From: Nocardia crassostreae
Lineage (GTDB): Bacteria > Actinomycetota > Actinomycetes > Mycobacteriales > Mycobacteriaceae
Length of the DNA: 64,000 bases
Assembly: GCF_001613405.1 (NCBI RefSeq)
Contig: NZ_BDCH01000034.1
Location: 1 to 64,000 of the forward strand
Direction: 5' to 3'
Shown: positions 21,464 to 30,710 of the stretch, piece by piece
How the letters are laid out: each line of letters begins with the position of its first letter
How positions within the stretch are numbered: the first letter of the stretch is position 1
Notes under the pieces: model-generated
The model's input: the letters and a program-made list of their open reading frames with translations, nothing else
The model's database searches: none
What the model was told of the DNA's origin: nothing
Position numbers and translations under genes: made by a program

Positions 21464-21631
21464 CCCCCAAAAAAAGTCATCCTCGTCCAGTCGCGCGGAT
21501 GCTAGCACCGGAATGCCCCGGTCCGCGCGGTGATCGATGGGTGCCGGGGCCGGACGACCGCTACGACAATCCGGTGATGATCGGATGATTATTCGATGTC
21601 GCTGGATCGTTGCACAGGCTAACGTTGAGGG

Positions 21632-22585
21632 GTGTCAGAGCTGTCCTCGAACCCGGGCGCCGGGGGTACCGAACTATCCGATGGCCGTATGGGGAGCGCG
21701 GGGCGTAGTGGGCGGGATGTGGGGGTGGCTTTCGGGGCGGGGGCCTATTTCATCTGGGGGGCGTTTCCGGCGTTCTTCGGGTTGCTGACGTTCGCGAGTC
21801 CGGTGGAGGTGTTGGCGGATCGGATTCTGTGGACGTTGGTGGTGTCATTGGTGGCGCTGGTGATTGCGGGGCGGATGCGGGAGTTGCGGCGGGCCGATGG
21901 GCGGACCTGGCGGCTGGCGGCGGTGGCCTCGTTCGCGATATCGCTCAACTGGGGCGTGTACGTGTACGCGATCATGTCGGATCAGGTGGTCGAGGCGGCG
22001 CTGGGGTATTTCATCAATCCGCTGGTGACGGTGGCGTTCGGGGTGCTCATCTTCCGGGAGAGGTTGCGCCGGATGCATTGGGCGGCACTGGGTTTGGGTG
22101 CGGTGGCGGTGGTGGTGCTGACCGTGGACTACGGGCGGCCGCCGTGGATCGCGCTGGCGCTGGCGTGCTCGTTCGCGACCTACGGGCTGGTCAAGAAGGT
22201 CATCCGCCTCGATGCGCTGCCGGGGCTGGCGGCCGAGGGGATCGTGGCCGCGCCGTTCGCCCTCGGCACCGTGATCGTGCTGGCGATCACCGGCCAGGCC
22301 ACCTTCGGTTCGAGCGTGTCGCATTCGGTCCTGCTCATGATCACCGGCCCGTTCACCCTGGTCCCGCTGATCCTGTTCGCCCTGGCCGCACCGCGAGTCC
22401 CGTTGTCCACCATGGGCCTGCTGCAATACCTCACCCCCGCCTTGCAGATGGCCTGGGGCGTCCTCGTGGTCCACGAGGCCATGCCCCCCTCACGCTGGGC
22501 AGGCTTCGCCCTCATCTGGCTGGCCCTCGCCATCTTCACCGCCGACGCCCTGCGCCGCGCCCGCCGCACCCCCGTCCCCGCATGA
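21632..22585 (+). CDS. rarD: EamA-family transporter, RarD type
   Basis: 317-residue membrane protein with ten predicted segments of the drug/metabolite transporter superfamily. It begins GVAFGAGAYFIWGAFPAFFG and has the RarD-characteristic stretch SLNWGVYVYAIMSDQVVEAA followed by LGYFINPLV. The first 30 residues are a hydrophilic lead from GTG 21632. Substrate unknown; chloramphenicol sensitivity is associated with RarD in E. coli relatives. It is convergent with the ABC binding-protein gene and shares a strong hairpin terminator. Confidence 0.9.
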   Translation: MSELSSNPGAGGTELSDGRMGSAGRSGRDVGVAFGAGAYFIWGAFPAFFGLLTFASPVEVLADRILWTLVVSLVALVIAGRMRELRRADGRTWRLAAVASFAISLNWGVYVYAIMSDQVVEAALGYFINPLVTVAFGVLIFRERLRRMHWAALGLGAVAVVVLTVDYGRPPWIALALACSFATYGLVKKVIRLDALPGLAAEGIVAAPFALGTVIVLAITGQATFGSSVSHSVLLMITGPFTLVPLILFALAAPRVPLSTMGLLQYLTPALQMAWGVLVVHEAMPPSRWAGFALIWLALAIFTADALRRARRTPVPA

Positions 22586-22619
22586 CTTCACACCCCGTGC
22601 GGGCACGGGGTGTGAAGTC
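22584..22619. terminator. Bidirectional terminator after rarD
   Basis: A perfect 17-bp inverted repeat (22584-22600 with 22603-22619) overlaps the rarD stop and precedes the convergent binding-protein stop at 22628. It would form a very stable GC-rich hairpin on either strand. Confidence 0.75.
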
Positions 22620-22627
22620 GGCTCTGG

Positions 22628-23680
22628 CTATGGCGCTTTCGCCTGGAGAGCCTTTTCGACGAAGGCGTTGGTGTACGTCTTGTCGAGGTCGATGCGGTCG
22701 CGGACCGGTTTCACATTGCGGGAGTACTTGCCCAGGATGCGGAGGACGTTCTCGGCGCCTTCGCGTTTCATCAAGCCGTCGCCATTGAACATGACGATGG
22801 AGTCGCGGACGGACTTGGCGTAGAGCTCCGGATCGCCGCCCGCGTACTGGGAGGGCATCTTGGCGGCGATCTCCTCGGGAGAGTGGGTGTCGATCCACTG
22901 GAGCGTCTGGACGAAGGCATTGGCCAGCTTCTGGACGATATCCGGATGGGCTTCGACGGTTTCGCAGCGCATGTAGAGGGAGGCGGCGGGGTAGAGGCCG
23001 CCGAGGGCGGCGCGGGTGCCCTCCTCGTTGCGCATATCGATGAGGATCTCCGCCTCGCCCGAGGACACCATCTTGGCCACGGTCGGGTCGGTGGTCATGC
23101 CCGCGTCGATGCCATTGTGGTTCATGCCCGCGATAAAGGTCTGTCCCGCACCGACTTTCACGCGGGTGTAGTCCTCGGTGCTCAGGCCCGCCTGACCGGC
23201 CAGGCCCTGGGTGAGGAAGTCGGTGGACGAGCCCAGCGAGGTGACGCCCAGGTTCTTGCCCGCGAAGTCCTTGGGCGACTTGATGGTCGCCGCGTCCTCC
23301 TTGGACACCAGCTCGACTTCGCCAGGCACATCGGCGAATTGGACCACGGTCTGAATGCACTGATCCTTGGCCTGCAGGTCGATGGTGTGGTCGTAGAAGC
23401 CGACCACACCCTGCACATCGCCGGTGAGCAAAGCGGTTTCGGCATTCGCGCCGGACTGCTCGCCGAGCAGCTTCACATCGATATCGTTGCGTTCGAAATT
23501 GCCCAGCTGCTGGGTGAGCATGGCGGGCAGATAGATGACCTTCTCCAGACCGCCGACCATGATGGTGATCTGCGGACGGCCGTTCTCGACCGGAATGCGC
23601 CGGGAGTCACGACAACCCGTGACCAGCAGCAGCGAGGAGACGGCCAGGGCGATGACGGCGACGGACTTGCGGTACTTCAT
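22628..23680 (-). CDS. ABC transporter substrate-binding lipoprotein (NMT1/SsuA type)
   Basis: 350-residue solute-binding lipoprotein: MKYRKS start, hydrophobic core and lipobox LVTGC. The body has the periplasmic fold of the NMT1/THI5/SsuA group (LEKVIYLPAMLTQQLGNFE, FYDHTIDLQAK, FAGKNLGVTSLGSSTDFL). ATG 23680 lies 5 bases after the permease stop. Third gene of a three-gene importer; transport substrate is not evident, with nitrate, sulfonates, thiamine precursors and aromatic acids all known for the family. The divergent CitA/CitB-type regulators hint at an organic anion. Confidence 0.88.
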   Translation of the reverse strand: MKYRKSVAVIALAVSSLLLVTGCRDSRRIPVENGRPQITIMVGGLEKVIYLPAMLTQQLGNFERNDIDVKLLGEQSGANAETALLTGDVQGVVGFYDHTIDLQAKDQCIQTVVQFADVPGEVELVSKEDAATIKSPKDFAGKNLGVTSLGSSTDFLTQGLAGQAGLSTEDYTRVKVGAGQTFIAGMNHNGIDAGMTTDPTVAKMVSSGEAEILIDMRNEEGTRAALGGLYPAASLYMRCETVEAHPDIVQKLANAFVQTLQWIDTHSPEEIAAKMPSQYAGGDPELYAKSVRDSIVMFNGDGLMKREGAENVLRILGKYSRNVKPVRDRIDLDKTYTNAFVEKALQAKAP

Positions 23681-23685
23681 GGCGC

Positions 23686-24558
23686 TCACATCCCGTGCCC
23701 GGCGGAGCCCTGCGCGGGACGCCACTTCAGCAGCCGGTTCTCGGCCATGCCGATGATCCATTCGGCAATGAGCGCCACCGCGGTGATGATGATCATGCCC
23801 GCGTAGATGCCCGCCGCGTCGAAGGTGCCCTGCGAGTTCGAGATGAGCAGACCCAAACCCTTGCTCGCCCCGGCATATTCGCCGACCACCGCGCCGATGG
23901 GCGCGAAACCGAAGGCGGTGTGCAGGCTCGACAGAATCCAGGTGGTTGCCGAGGGCAGCACGATGGCGGTCAGCACCTGGCGGCGGCTCGCGCCCAGAAT
24001 GCGCGCATTGTTGATGACATTGCCGTCCACCTCGCGGGCGCCGGTGAAGGCATTGAAGAACACCGCGAAGAACACCAGCACCACCACGGTGGCCACCTTG
24101 GAGCTCAGCCCCAGGCCGAACCAGATGATGAACAGCGAGGCCAGCACGATGCGCGGAACGGCATTGAGCGCCTTGATGAACGGTGCCAGCACATCGGCCC
24201 AGTAGCGGCTGCGGCCGAGCAGCACGCCCAGCACGACACCGGCCACGGTGCCGATGACGAAGCCGAGCACGGCCTCCTGCACGGTGGTGTACAGCTGCAG
24301 CCAGATGGACCCGAACTGTGTTCCCTCGGTGAACCATTCGACCAGCCGATCCCAGATGAGGGAGGGCTTGGAGTAGAAGAACGGGTCGATCCACAGCGAG
24401 GCGGTGAGCTCCCAGGAGCCCAGCCACAGGGCCACGAGGGCGATGCGCAGACCCCAGGTGCGCGCCTTGGCCTTGCGGGCGGAATTGCGGACCCGGGCGA
24501 GGATCTGCTCCTCGGTCTCCACCACGTATTCCGGTGTGGCGGTGGCGGTCTTCTCCAT
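23686..24558 (-). CDS. ABC transporter permease (SsuC/TauC type)
   Basis: 290-residue inner-membrane permease with six predicted segments and the EAA-loop signature NNARILGASRRQVLTAIVLP that contacts the ATPase. The ATG at 24558 is near the ATPase stop (24563); a GTG at 24573 overlapping that stop could be used instead and would give five more residues. Part of the ATPase-permease-binding protein operon. Confidence 0.88.
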   Translation of the reverse strand: MEKTATATPEYVVETEEQILARVRNSARKAKARTWGLRIALVALWLGSWELTASLWIDPFFYSKPSLIWDRLVEWFTEGTQFGSIWLQLYTTVQEAVLGFVIGTVAGVVLGVLLGRSRYWADVLAPFIKALNAVPRIVLASLFIIWFGLGLSSKVATVVVLVFFAVFFNAFTGAREVDGNVINNARILGASRRQVLTAIVLPSATTWILSSLHTAFGFAPIGAVVGEYAGASKGLGLLISNSQGTFDAAGIYAGMIIITAVALIAEWIIGMAENRLLKWRPAQGSAGHGM

Positions 24559-24562
24559 GACA

Positions 24563-25369
24563 TCAAGCGACACGGGCCGCTCCCTTCGTGCGGGCCGCCT
24601 CGACCTGATCGCGCAGCGTTTCCCAGATTTCCTTGTAGAGGTCGCGGAATTCCTCGGTGAGCCGGACTTCCTCGACATTGCGCGGCCGCTCCAGGGTGAC
24701 CCGGAAATCGCCGCACACGGTGGCCGGGCTCGCGGTCATGACGACCACGCGATCGGCCAGCGCGATGGCCTCCTCCAGATCGTGGGTCACGAAGATGACC
24801 GCCGATCCGGTGCCCGACCACACGCGCAGCAGCTCGTCCTGCATGAGCTGGCGGGTCTGCACGTCGAGCGCGCTGAACGGCTCGTCCATGAGCAGGATCT
24901 CCGGCTCGTTCACCAGGGTCTGCGCCAGCGCCACGCGCTTGCGCATACCGCCGGAGAGCTGATGCGGGTAGTAGCCCTCGAATCCGGCCAGACCGACCTT
25001 CGCCACCCAGGCCGCGGCGCGCTCGCGGGCCTGCTTCTTCGAGACGCCCTGGAAGTGCGGGCCCAGCGCCACATTGTCGAGCACGGTCTTCCACGGCAGC
25101 ACGGCATCCTGCTGGAACATGTAGCCGATGCCGTCCGGAATGCCGCGCACATCGGCGCCGCGCACCAGGGTGCGCCCGGCCGAGGCGGGCTCGAGACCGG
25201 AGACGAGCGACAGCGTGGTGGACTTGCCGCAGCCGGTGGGGCCGACGACGGCGACGAATTCTCCGGGGGCGACCGTGAAGTTCAGGTCGCGCACCGCGGT
25301 GTGCACGCCACCGTTGGTCCCCGGGAAGCGCTTGGTGGCGCCCCGAAGTTCGATGAGCGGGTTGGTCAT
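24563..25369 (-). CDS. ABC transporter ATP-binding protein (SsuB/TauB type)
   Basis: 268-residue nucleotide-binding subunit with Walker A GPTGCGKSTT, Q-loop YMFQQDAVLPW, signature LSGGMRKRVALAQ, Walker B ILLMDEPFSALD and H-loop FVTHDLEEA. First gene of the importer operon, starting at ATG 25369, and divergent from a CitA-like sensor kinase gene with 158 bases between them. Confidence 0.92.
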   Translation of the reverse strand: MTNPLIELRGATKRFPGTNGGVHTAVRDLNFTVAPGEFVAVVGPTGCGKSTTLSLVSGLEPASAGRTLVRGADVRGIPDGIGYMFQQDAVLPWKTVLDNVALGPHFQGVSKKQARERAAAWVAKVGLAGFEGYYPHQLSGGMRKRVALAQTLVNEPEILLMDEPFSALDVQTRQLMQDELLRVWSGTGSAVIFVTHDLEEAIALADRVVVMTASPATVCGDFRVTLERPRNVEEVRLTEEFRDLYKEIWETLRDQVEAARTKGAARVA

Positions 25370-25527
25370 TTTCTAGCTCCTGTGTCCTGCCGCACATGCG
25401 GCGCGGAATGGAATCTAGGTAACCCGGGTCACACCGTGCCGAGTTGTGCGCACTACCCGCGCAAGTGGCAATTCGGACGTTTTGCGCGTTCTGCTCGAGG
25501 TTGCGATGCGTTGTCTAGACTGACGCC
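25370..25527. promoter_or_regulatory. Divergent promoter region, ABC importer / sensor kinase
   Basis: 158 bases between the ATPase start (minus strand) and the sensor-kinase GTG (plus strand). CitB/DctR-type regulators typically act on such a region. No single obvious palindrome stands out to me. Confidence 0.35.
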
Positions 25528-27214
25528 GTGTTCTCGCTCGGCCCCCGTTCCGTCCGCCTCCGGACCCAGATCGTGCTCTTGCAGATCGGCGTGGTCGGAC
25601 TGACGCTGGGCCTGGCCTTCGGGGGTTCGCCTCCGTCAGCAATCAGCGGCTCGCGGACGAGTACGGCCAGCGGGCCCTGGCCATCGCCCGCACCGTGGCC
25701 TCGGATCCGGAGGTCCGCCGCGAGGTCGCGCACTACGCCGCGACCGCGCTGACGCCCGGCCCGGAATTGGAGCACGAGCTCTCCGACGGCGATCTGCAGC
25801 GCATTGCCGACGAAGCCCGCCTGCGCACCGGCGCCCTGTTCGTGGTGATCACCGACGACCAGGGCATTCGCCTGGCGCATCCGGATCGGGCCCGGCTGGG
25901 CGAGATGGTCAGCACCGACCCCTCCCGGGTGCTGGCCGGATCCGAGGTGGTCACGGCACCCTCGGCGAGTCCGTGCGCGCCAAAGTCCCTGTGCTGGAAC
26001 CGACCGCCGGTGAGCGCGTGGTCGGCGAGGTGAGCGTCGGCATCTCCACCGCCGCCGTGCGGGAACAGTTGCTCGCTGATCTGAGCAAGGCGGGCCTGCT
26101 CGTCGGCGGCGCCCTGCTGGCGGGCATTGCCGCCTCGGTGTTGCTGGCCCGTCGCTGGCATGGTTTGACGCTCGGCCTGGAGCCCTCCGAGCTGCGCGAG
26201 CTGGTGCGCGAACAGGACGCCGTTCTGCACGGCATCGGCGAGGGCGTGGTGGCCGTCGACACCCGCTGGCGCATCACCGTCGTCAACGACGAGGCCCGCC
26301 GCCTGCTCGGCATCGACCCGGGCAATGGCGACGCCGTCGGCGAAATCGACCTCACCCCACGGATATTGGAAGCGTTCCGCACCGCCGACGGCCTGCCCGT
26401 CCAGGCCGCGGTGGGTGAGCGCATCGTGGTCGTCACCGCGCGCACCGTGACCCGCGACGGCCGTGCGCTCGGCGCGGTGCTCAGCGTGCGCGATCGCACC
26501 GATGTGGAATCCCTGACCCGCCAACTGGATGCGGTCCGCTCCATGAGCACCGTGCTGCGCGCCCAGCGCCACGAGTTCGCCAATCGACTGCACCTGCTCA
26601 GCGGCCTGCTGCACACCGGCCGCCCCGAGGAGGCGGCCCGTTATCTGGACGGTTTGCTGAGGTCGGGCCCGCTGGGCGCGGCCATGCCGGGCGTGGATGC
26701 CATCCGCGACCCCTACCTGCAGGCCTTCCTCGCGGCCAAGGCGGCCCACGCCCGGGATAAGGGCGTGCAGCTGCGCCTCGGGCCGAACACCTGGGTGGTC
26801 GGCAATCTCGTTGCGCCCGTGGATGTCACGACCGTGCTGGGCAATCTCCTCGACAATGCCATCGACGCCGCCCGCGCCGACGACACCGCCGACCGGAAAA
26901 TCGTGGAGGTGGAACTGGTCGAGGAGGGCGATACGCTCCATATCGCCGTGGTCGACAGCGGCGGGGGAGTGCCACCGGAACTGGTGGACTCGGTATTCGC
27001 CGAAGGCGTTTCCACCCGCCCCGACAGCGGCTTGCCCGGCGGTCGCGGCGTCGGCCTGGCATTGTCGCGTCAGGTGGCGCGGGCCTTGGGCGGCGATGTC
27101 CGGCTGGCCGATCCGGCCCGCGGCGCCGAGTTCGAATTGCGGGGCGCGGAATTCATTGCCCGCCTGCCCTGCGTATTGAAGGAAGGTGAATCGGCGTGGG
27201 CCGAGGAGATCTGA
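25528..27214 (+). pseudogene. CitA/DcuS-type sensor histidine kinase, two frameshifts
   Basis: Sensor kinase for small carboxylates or similar ligands. Layout: N-terminal membrane segment, extracytoplasmic Cache-like domain, second membrane segment (GLLVGGALLAGIAASVLLA), PAS domain (VLHGIGEGVVAVDTRWRI), a SpoOB-like dimerisation helix with the phospho-acceptor His in AQRHEFANRLHLLSGLLH, and an ATPase domain (N-box LLDNAIDAA, GRGVGLALS). Two one-base deletions break the frame: in the G5 run 25621-25625 (GGFASVSNQRLADEYGQR is restored by one G) and at the GG 25955-25956 (TGTLGESVRAK restored by one G). All domains survive across three frames. GTG 25528 is the start; the regulator gene overlaps its end by 19 bases. 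Confidence 0.87.
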
Positions 27215-27876
27215 ACGTCCTGGTCGTCGACGATGACTTCCGCGTGGCCAATCTGCATTCCGGAATCGTCTCGGCGCTACCCGGATTCGCAGTCAGCGCC
27301 ACGGTGAACACCCTCGCGGCGGCGCGCGAGGCCATTGCGGCCATGCCCTTCGACCTGGCCCTGGTCGATGTCTACCTGCCCGACGGCTCGGGCGTGGAAC
27401 TCGTGCGCGAGATCCGCTTCGACGCCATGATGCTCACCGCCGCAACCGAATCCGAGACCGTCCGGGCGGCGGTATCCGCCGGTGCGCTCGGCTACCTGGT
27501 CAAACCCTTCGACCACGCCGTTCTCGCCGCCCGCCTGGCGGCCTATGCGCGCTATCGGCGCATACTGTCCGCCCCCGAGGTCTGCGCGGCCGAGGTGGAG
27601 TCCGCGCTGGCGGCGCTGCGCCCGGCCGCCGCCCCGGTCGGCGCGTCCGCCCCCGCCAACCCCGCCGCCCTGTCCCCGACGAAAGACCTTGTGCTACAAG
27701 CTGTCCGGAGTTCCGCCGCGCCCATGTCCGCCGCCCAGGTGTCGGCCGCCATCGGTATCTCCCGGGCGACCGCCCAGCGTTATCTGGCGGCTCTCGTCGC
27801 CACCGGCGGCCTGCGCATGCAGTTGCGCTACGGTTCCACCGGACGCCCGGAGCAGGAATACTCCGCTCCCCGCTGA
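27196..27876 (+). CDS. CitB/DctR-family response regulator
   Basis: 226-residue regulator with a receiver domain (LVVDDDFRVANLH, phospho-acceptor Asp in ALVDVYLPDGSG, switch Lys in YLVKPFDHA) and a C-terminal helix-turn-helix (MSAAQVSAAIGISRATAQRY). It overlaps the sensor gene and starts at GTG 27196. Together they form a CitA/CitB-type two-component system, probably controlling the divergent ABC importer or the downstream VOC gene. Confidence 0.92.
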   Translation: MGRGDLNVLVVDDDFRVANLHSGIVSALPGFAVSATVNTLAAAREAIAAMPFDLALVDVYLPDGSGVELVREIRFDAMMLTAATESETVRAAVSAGALGYLVKPFDHAVLAARLAAYARYRRILSAPEVCAAEVESALAALRPAAAPVGASAPANPAALSPTKDLVLQAVRSSAAPMSAAQVSAAIGISRATAQRYLAALVATGGLRMQLRYGSTGRPEQEYSAPR

Positions 27877-27940
27877 ATCCGATGTGGCCCCTGCCACATG
27901 GGGGTTGGCGAGCCGGGCGATGTTTCGATAACTTCGAAGG

Positions 27941-27995
27941 CGTGGCGGTGCTCCTGTCGGCCGACTTGTACCGGTCCAGGGTCGGGACCGCCACG
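27941..27995 (+). promoter_or_regulatory. Leader inverted repeat upstream of the VOC gene
   Basis: Perfect 9-bp arms (27941-27949 and 27987-27995) close a 37-base loop, and the 3' arm ends 5 bases before the AGGAG at 28001-28005. Could be an operator or an RNA structure near the ribosome-binding site. A second small hairpin (27882-27899) just after the regulator stop may end the two-component transcript. Confidence 0.35.
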
Positions 27996-28012
27996 AGCAC
28001 AGGAGAAATCCA

Positions 28013-28405
28013 ATAACTATTCAGTTCAACCACACCATTGTCGGATGCAAGGACAACCGGGAGTCGGCCGAATTCTGGGGCGACATTCTCGGATTGGCAG
28101 TGGGAGATCAGTGGGGGCCGTTCATCCCGATCGCGGTCGGTAACGGCGTCACTTTCGATCTCGCGACGGTGCCCCCGGATCTGCCGGGCGGCATTCAACC
28201 GCAGCATTACGCCTTCCTGGTGACCGAGGACGAATTCGATTCGGCCTACACGAAGATCCGGGACCGCGGACTCACCTACTGGGCGGATCCCCGCAAACAA
28301 GGCGTGAACGAGATCAACCACAATGACGGTGGCCGCGGAATCTACTTCGAGGATCCCAGCGGGCACTACATGGAGTTGATCACGGTGCCCTACGGCGGCT
28401 GGTAG
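28013..28405 (+). CDS. VOC-family (glyoxalase-like) protein with ATA at the start position
   Basis: 130-residue vicinal-oxygen-chelate protein: FNHTIVGCKDNRESAEFWG at the N-terminus and YFEDPSGHYMELITVPYG at the C-terminus, with metal-ligand type His and Glu. A good AGGAG lies at 28001-28005, but the codon at the expected distance is ATA (28013), followed by ACT ATT. Relatives begin MTIQFNHTIVG or similar, so ATG to ATA is the simplest reading; ATT at 28019 is another rare start. The only later in-frame start (GTG near residue 30) would remove the first strand. Function unknown. Confidence 0.75.
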   Translation: MTIQFNHTIVGCKDNRESAEFWGDILGLAVGDQWGPFIPIAVGNGVTFDLATVPPDLPGGIQPQHYAFLVTEDEFDSAYTKIRDRGLTYWADPRKQGVNEINHNDGGRGIYFEDPSGHYMELITVPYGGW

Positions 28406-28426
28406 CCCCAACTCTCGGGACTCTCA

Positions 28427-28479
28427 GGGGGCTGCGCCCCCCGAACCCCGCGCCCGCTGCGCGTACGCGCAGCGGGCGC
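28427..28479. terminator. Double hairpin, convergent terminator
   Basis: Two GC hairpins in tandem: GGGGGC/GCCCCC (28427-28441) and a perfect 30-base palindrome (28450-28479) centred on the TA at 28464/28465. They lie between the convergent VOC and methyltransferase genes. The G-rich/C-rich first hairpin looks like intergenic repeats common in nocardiae. Confidence 0.6.
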
Positions 28480-28496
28480 TGCGCATTTCGGAGCGT

Positions 28497-29111
28497 TCAC
28501 GCGGAGACGGCGACGCCCCGCGTCAAGGAACCCACCGTCTTCGGCCACTGGTAGAAGCGATCCGCCTCGCGAATCTCGAAGCCCGCCTCCTCGACGAGGC
28601 CGCGGATATCGCGATTCAGATGGCACCCGCCGAACAGCGTCTTCTGCACCGGATTCAACCGGTTCTGCCAGACCTGCACCTTGCGGTCCGGCGCGAGCCC
28701 GTGCTCGACGAAGTGAAAAGTGCCGCCTGGCACCAGCACTCGCCGCACCTCCGCCAGCGCCGCTTTCACATCCGGAATCGTGCACAGCGTCCAGGTGGAC
28801 AGCGCCGAATCGAAACTGTCGTCCTCGAACGGCAGCGATTGCCCGTCCAGACCCGCCCGCTCGATCGGGACTGTGGCCTTGGCCAGCCGTCCGGCGGCCA
28901 TGCGCCAGCCGAGATCGGCGGGCTCCACCGCGCTCACCGATTTCACCCCCGCCGGATAGAACGGCACATTGCGCCCGGACCCGAAGCCGATTTCGACCAC
29001 GCGCCCGTGCAGCCCGGCGCAGGTCTGCTCCCGGACCGGATCGAGGAACTTCGCCCCGCACGATTGATCGACGATCCGGGGCAGCACCCGGTCTTCGTAA
29101 ATTCCCACCAC
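28497..29111 (-). CDS. Class I SAM-dependent methyltransferase
   Basis: About 204 residues with Rossmann motif I VVEIGFGSGRNVPFYP, acidic motif VEPADLG, and post-motif LPFEDDSFDSALSTWTLCT, the UbiE/Methyltransf_11 pattern. GTG 29111 is chosen because GGGAGAG precedes it and relatives begin YEDRVLPRIV shortly after the start; GTG 29144 gives eleven more residues and would abut the hydrolase stop. Substrate unknown. Probably co-transcribed with the hydrolase at 29148-30521. Confidence 0.85.
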   Translation of the reverse strand: MVGIYEDRVLPRIVDQSCGAKFLDPVREQTCAGLHGRVVEIGFGSGRNVPFYPAGVKSVSAVEPADLGWRMAAGRLAKATVPIERAGLDGQSLPFEDDSFDSALSTWTLCTIPDVKAALAEVRRVLVPGGTFHFVEHGLAPDRKVQVWQNRLNPVQKTLFGGCHLNRDIRGLVEEAGFEIREADRFYQWPKTVGSLTRGVAVSA

Positions 29112-29147
29112 ACCACTCTCCCAGCGGAGTCCGGTGTGCGCCACGAT

Positions 29148-30521
29148 CTAGCGCGGCGGGGCCACCCCGCTCACCCAGGCTGTGAGGTAGTCGAGAACCT
29201 GCGGGTCGATGGTGGTGTCGATGGTGGCGTACTCCTCGGGCAGACCGGTGCCCGCCACCTGGAACAGGTGATTGAGACCGTCGAAGACATGCACGGTGGC
29301 CGCGGGATCGGCGGCCAGCAGGGCCCGCATGGGCGCCTCGTTCTGGGCGAGCGGCACCTGAATATCCTTGCTGCCGTACAGCGCGAGCACCGGAATCCGC
29401 AGCGCGGACAGCGCCGGAGCCGGGTCGTAGACCACCAAGGACGCCATGTACTGGGTCACTAGTGCGTCCACGGCCTCCGCGGGTGCGCGCTGCTCGGCCG
29501 GAAGTCCGGCATTGTGCTGGTGCGCGTACCGGATCGCCTCCTCCAGATCGCCGATGCGGAAGATATTGCACAGCCCGGACAGGAAGCCGATCTCGCTGGA
29601 GACCTCCTGCGGGGTGGCGCCCTCGGCGGCCAGCATGAGCTGGGTCTGTTCGAGAAGCACTTCCGCCCCGGTCACCGACGGTCCGGAGAGCAGGATCACG
29701 AAGGCCACGCCGCTCTCGGGCCGGGCGGCCGCCAGCGGGGCCAGATAGCCGCCCTCGCTGTGCCCGAGCAAACCGATGCGGTTGCCGTCGATCTCCGAGC
29801 GGGTCCGCAGGTAGGTCATTCCGGCGGCGATATCGTCGGTCAGATCCTGATAGGTGGCGTGGTCGAGATTGCCGCCGGTCCCGCCCACCCCGCGATCATC
29901 GGTGCGCAGCACGGCGTATCCGGCGCGGGTGAGCACGTCCGCGAGCAGCAGGAACGGCTTGTGCCCGAGGATGTTCTCATTGCGATCCTGCCGCCCGCTG
30001 CCGGTGATCAGCACGACGGCCGGATGCGGTCCGGGCGTCTGCGGCAGGGTCAGCGTGCCCGCGATGGTGATCTCCCGGCTGGGATAGCCGACCTCCTCCG
30101 ACCGGTAGGGGAAGGGCGGCTGCGGGTCCTGCGGCCGCGGCGGCGTGAGCGCGCGGCCGGGTGTCAGCGTGAGCGGCAGTTGCTGTCCGGACTGGGTGAA
30201 CTCGCCGATGATGCTGTTCGAATCCGCGTCGTAACTGCCCTGGAAGGACGGCTCGCCGGGCACCTGGGGAATCGCCCAGGTCACCAGGTTCCGGTCGGTC
30301 CGCACCCCCGTGAGCGGCAGGCTCATGACGTTCTGCACCGGAATGTCGATGGTGGCCCGGTTGTCGTTGGTGAAGTTGACCCCCACCGCCAGCGGGCTGT
30401 CGGGCACGTCGATGGTCCCGGTCCAATCCCCGGTCAGCCGCGGCGGCGGTTCCTGCCGGGACTGCGAACATCCCGGCACGAAGGCGACGATGACCAGCAG
30501 GGCCAGCAGCAGCGACCGCAT
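29148..30521 (-). CDS. Exported alpha/beta-hydrolase lipoprotein
   Basis: 457-residue lipoprotein: MRSLLLALLVIVAFVPGC gives a clear lipobox. An N-terminal beta domain (LTGDWTGTIDVP and following) of a type seen before bacterial dienelactone-like hydrolases is followed by an alpha/beta-hydrolase domain with nucleophile motif GLLGHSEGGYLAPLAA, acid in YGSKDIQVPL and His in FDGLNHLFQ. It should be an envelope esterase or peptidase. ATG 30521 is preferred over the longer open frame because it begins the signal peptide. Confidence 0.88.
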   Translation of the reverse strand: MRSLLLALLVIVAFVPGCSQSRQEPPPRLTGDWTGTIDVPDSPLAVGVNFTNDNRATIDIPVQNVMSLPLTGVRTDRNLVTWAIPQVPGEPSFQGSYDADSNSIIGEFTQSGQQLPLTLTPGRALTPPRPQDPQPPFPYRSEEVGYPSREITIAGTLTLPQTPGPHPAVVLITGSGRQDRNENILGHKPFLLLADVLTRAGYAVLRTDDRGVGGTGGNLDHATYQDLTDDIAAGMTYLRTRSEIDGNRIGLLGHSEGGYLAPLAAARPESGVAFVILLSGPSVTGAEVLLEQTQLMLAAEGATPQEVSSEIGFLSGLCNIFRIGDLEEAIRYAHQHNAGLPAEQRAPAEAVDALVTQYMASLVVYDPAPALSALRIPVLALYGSKDIQVPLAQNEAPMRALLAADPAATVHVFDGLNHLFQVAGTGLPEEYATIDTTIDPQVLDYLTAWVSGVAPPR

Positions 30522-30710
30522 AAGCCCAGGGTACGCACGGACCGAGTAGTCCGGACTCGATACGCGATTGTCCGCCGTGATCACGACACCGCCGGTCCAG
30601 GTCACATGTCCATCACCACTCGGACACTCGAAATAACCTCTGAGCCATGGGGAATAACTGTCTGGTCCAGTCATTGCCGCACGTCACATTCCGCTCGTAC
30701 CGTGGTGAGG

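Noticed and set aside
29514..30710. Long upstream extension of the serine-hydrolase frame at 30711-31961
   Set aside because: It runs antisense through the exported alpha/beta-hydrolase gene, which has a signal peptide and catalytic motifs; only the part after about 30700 is real.
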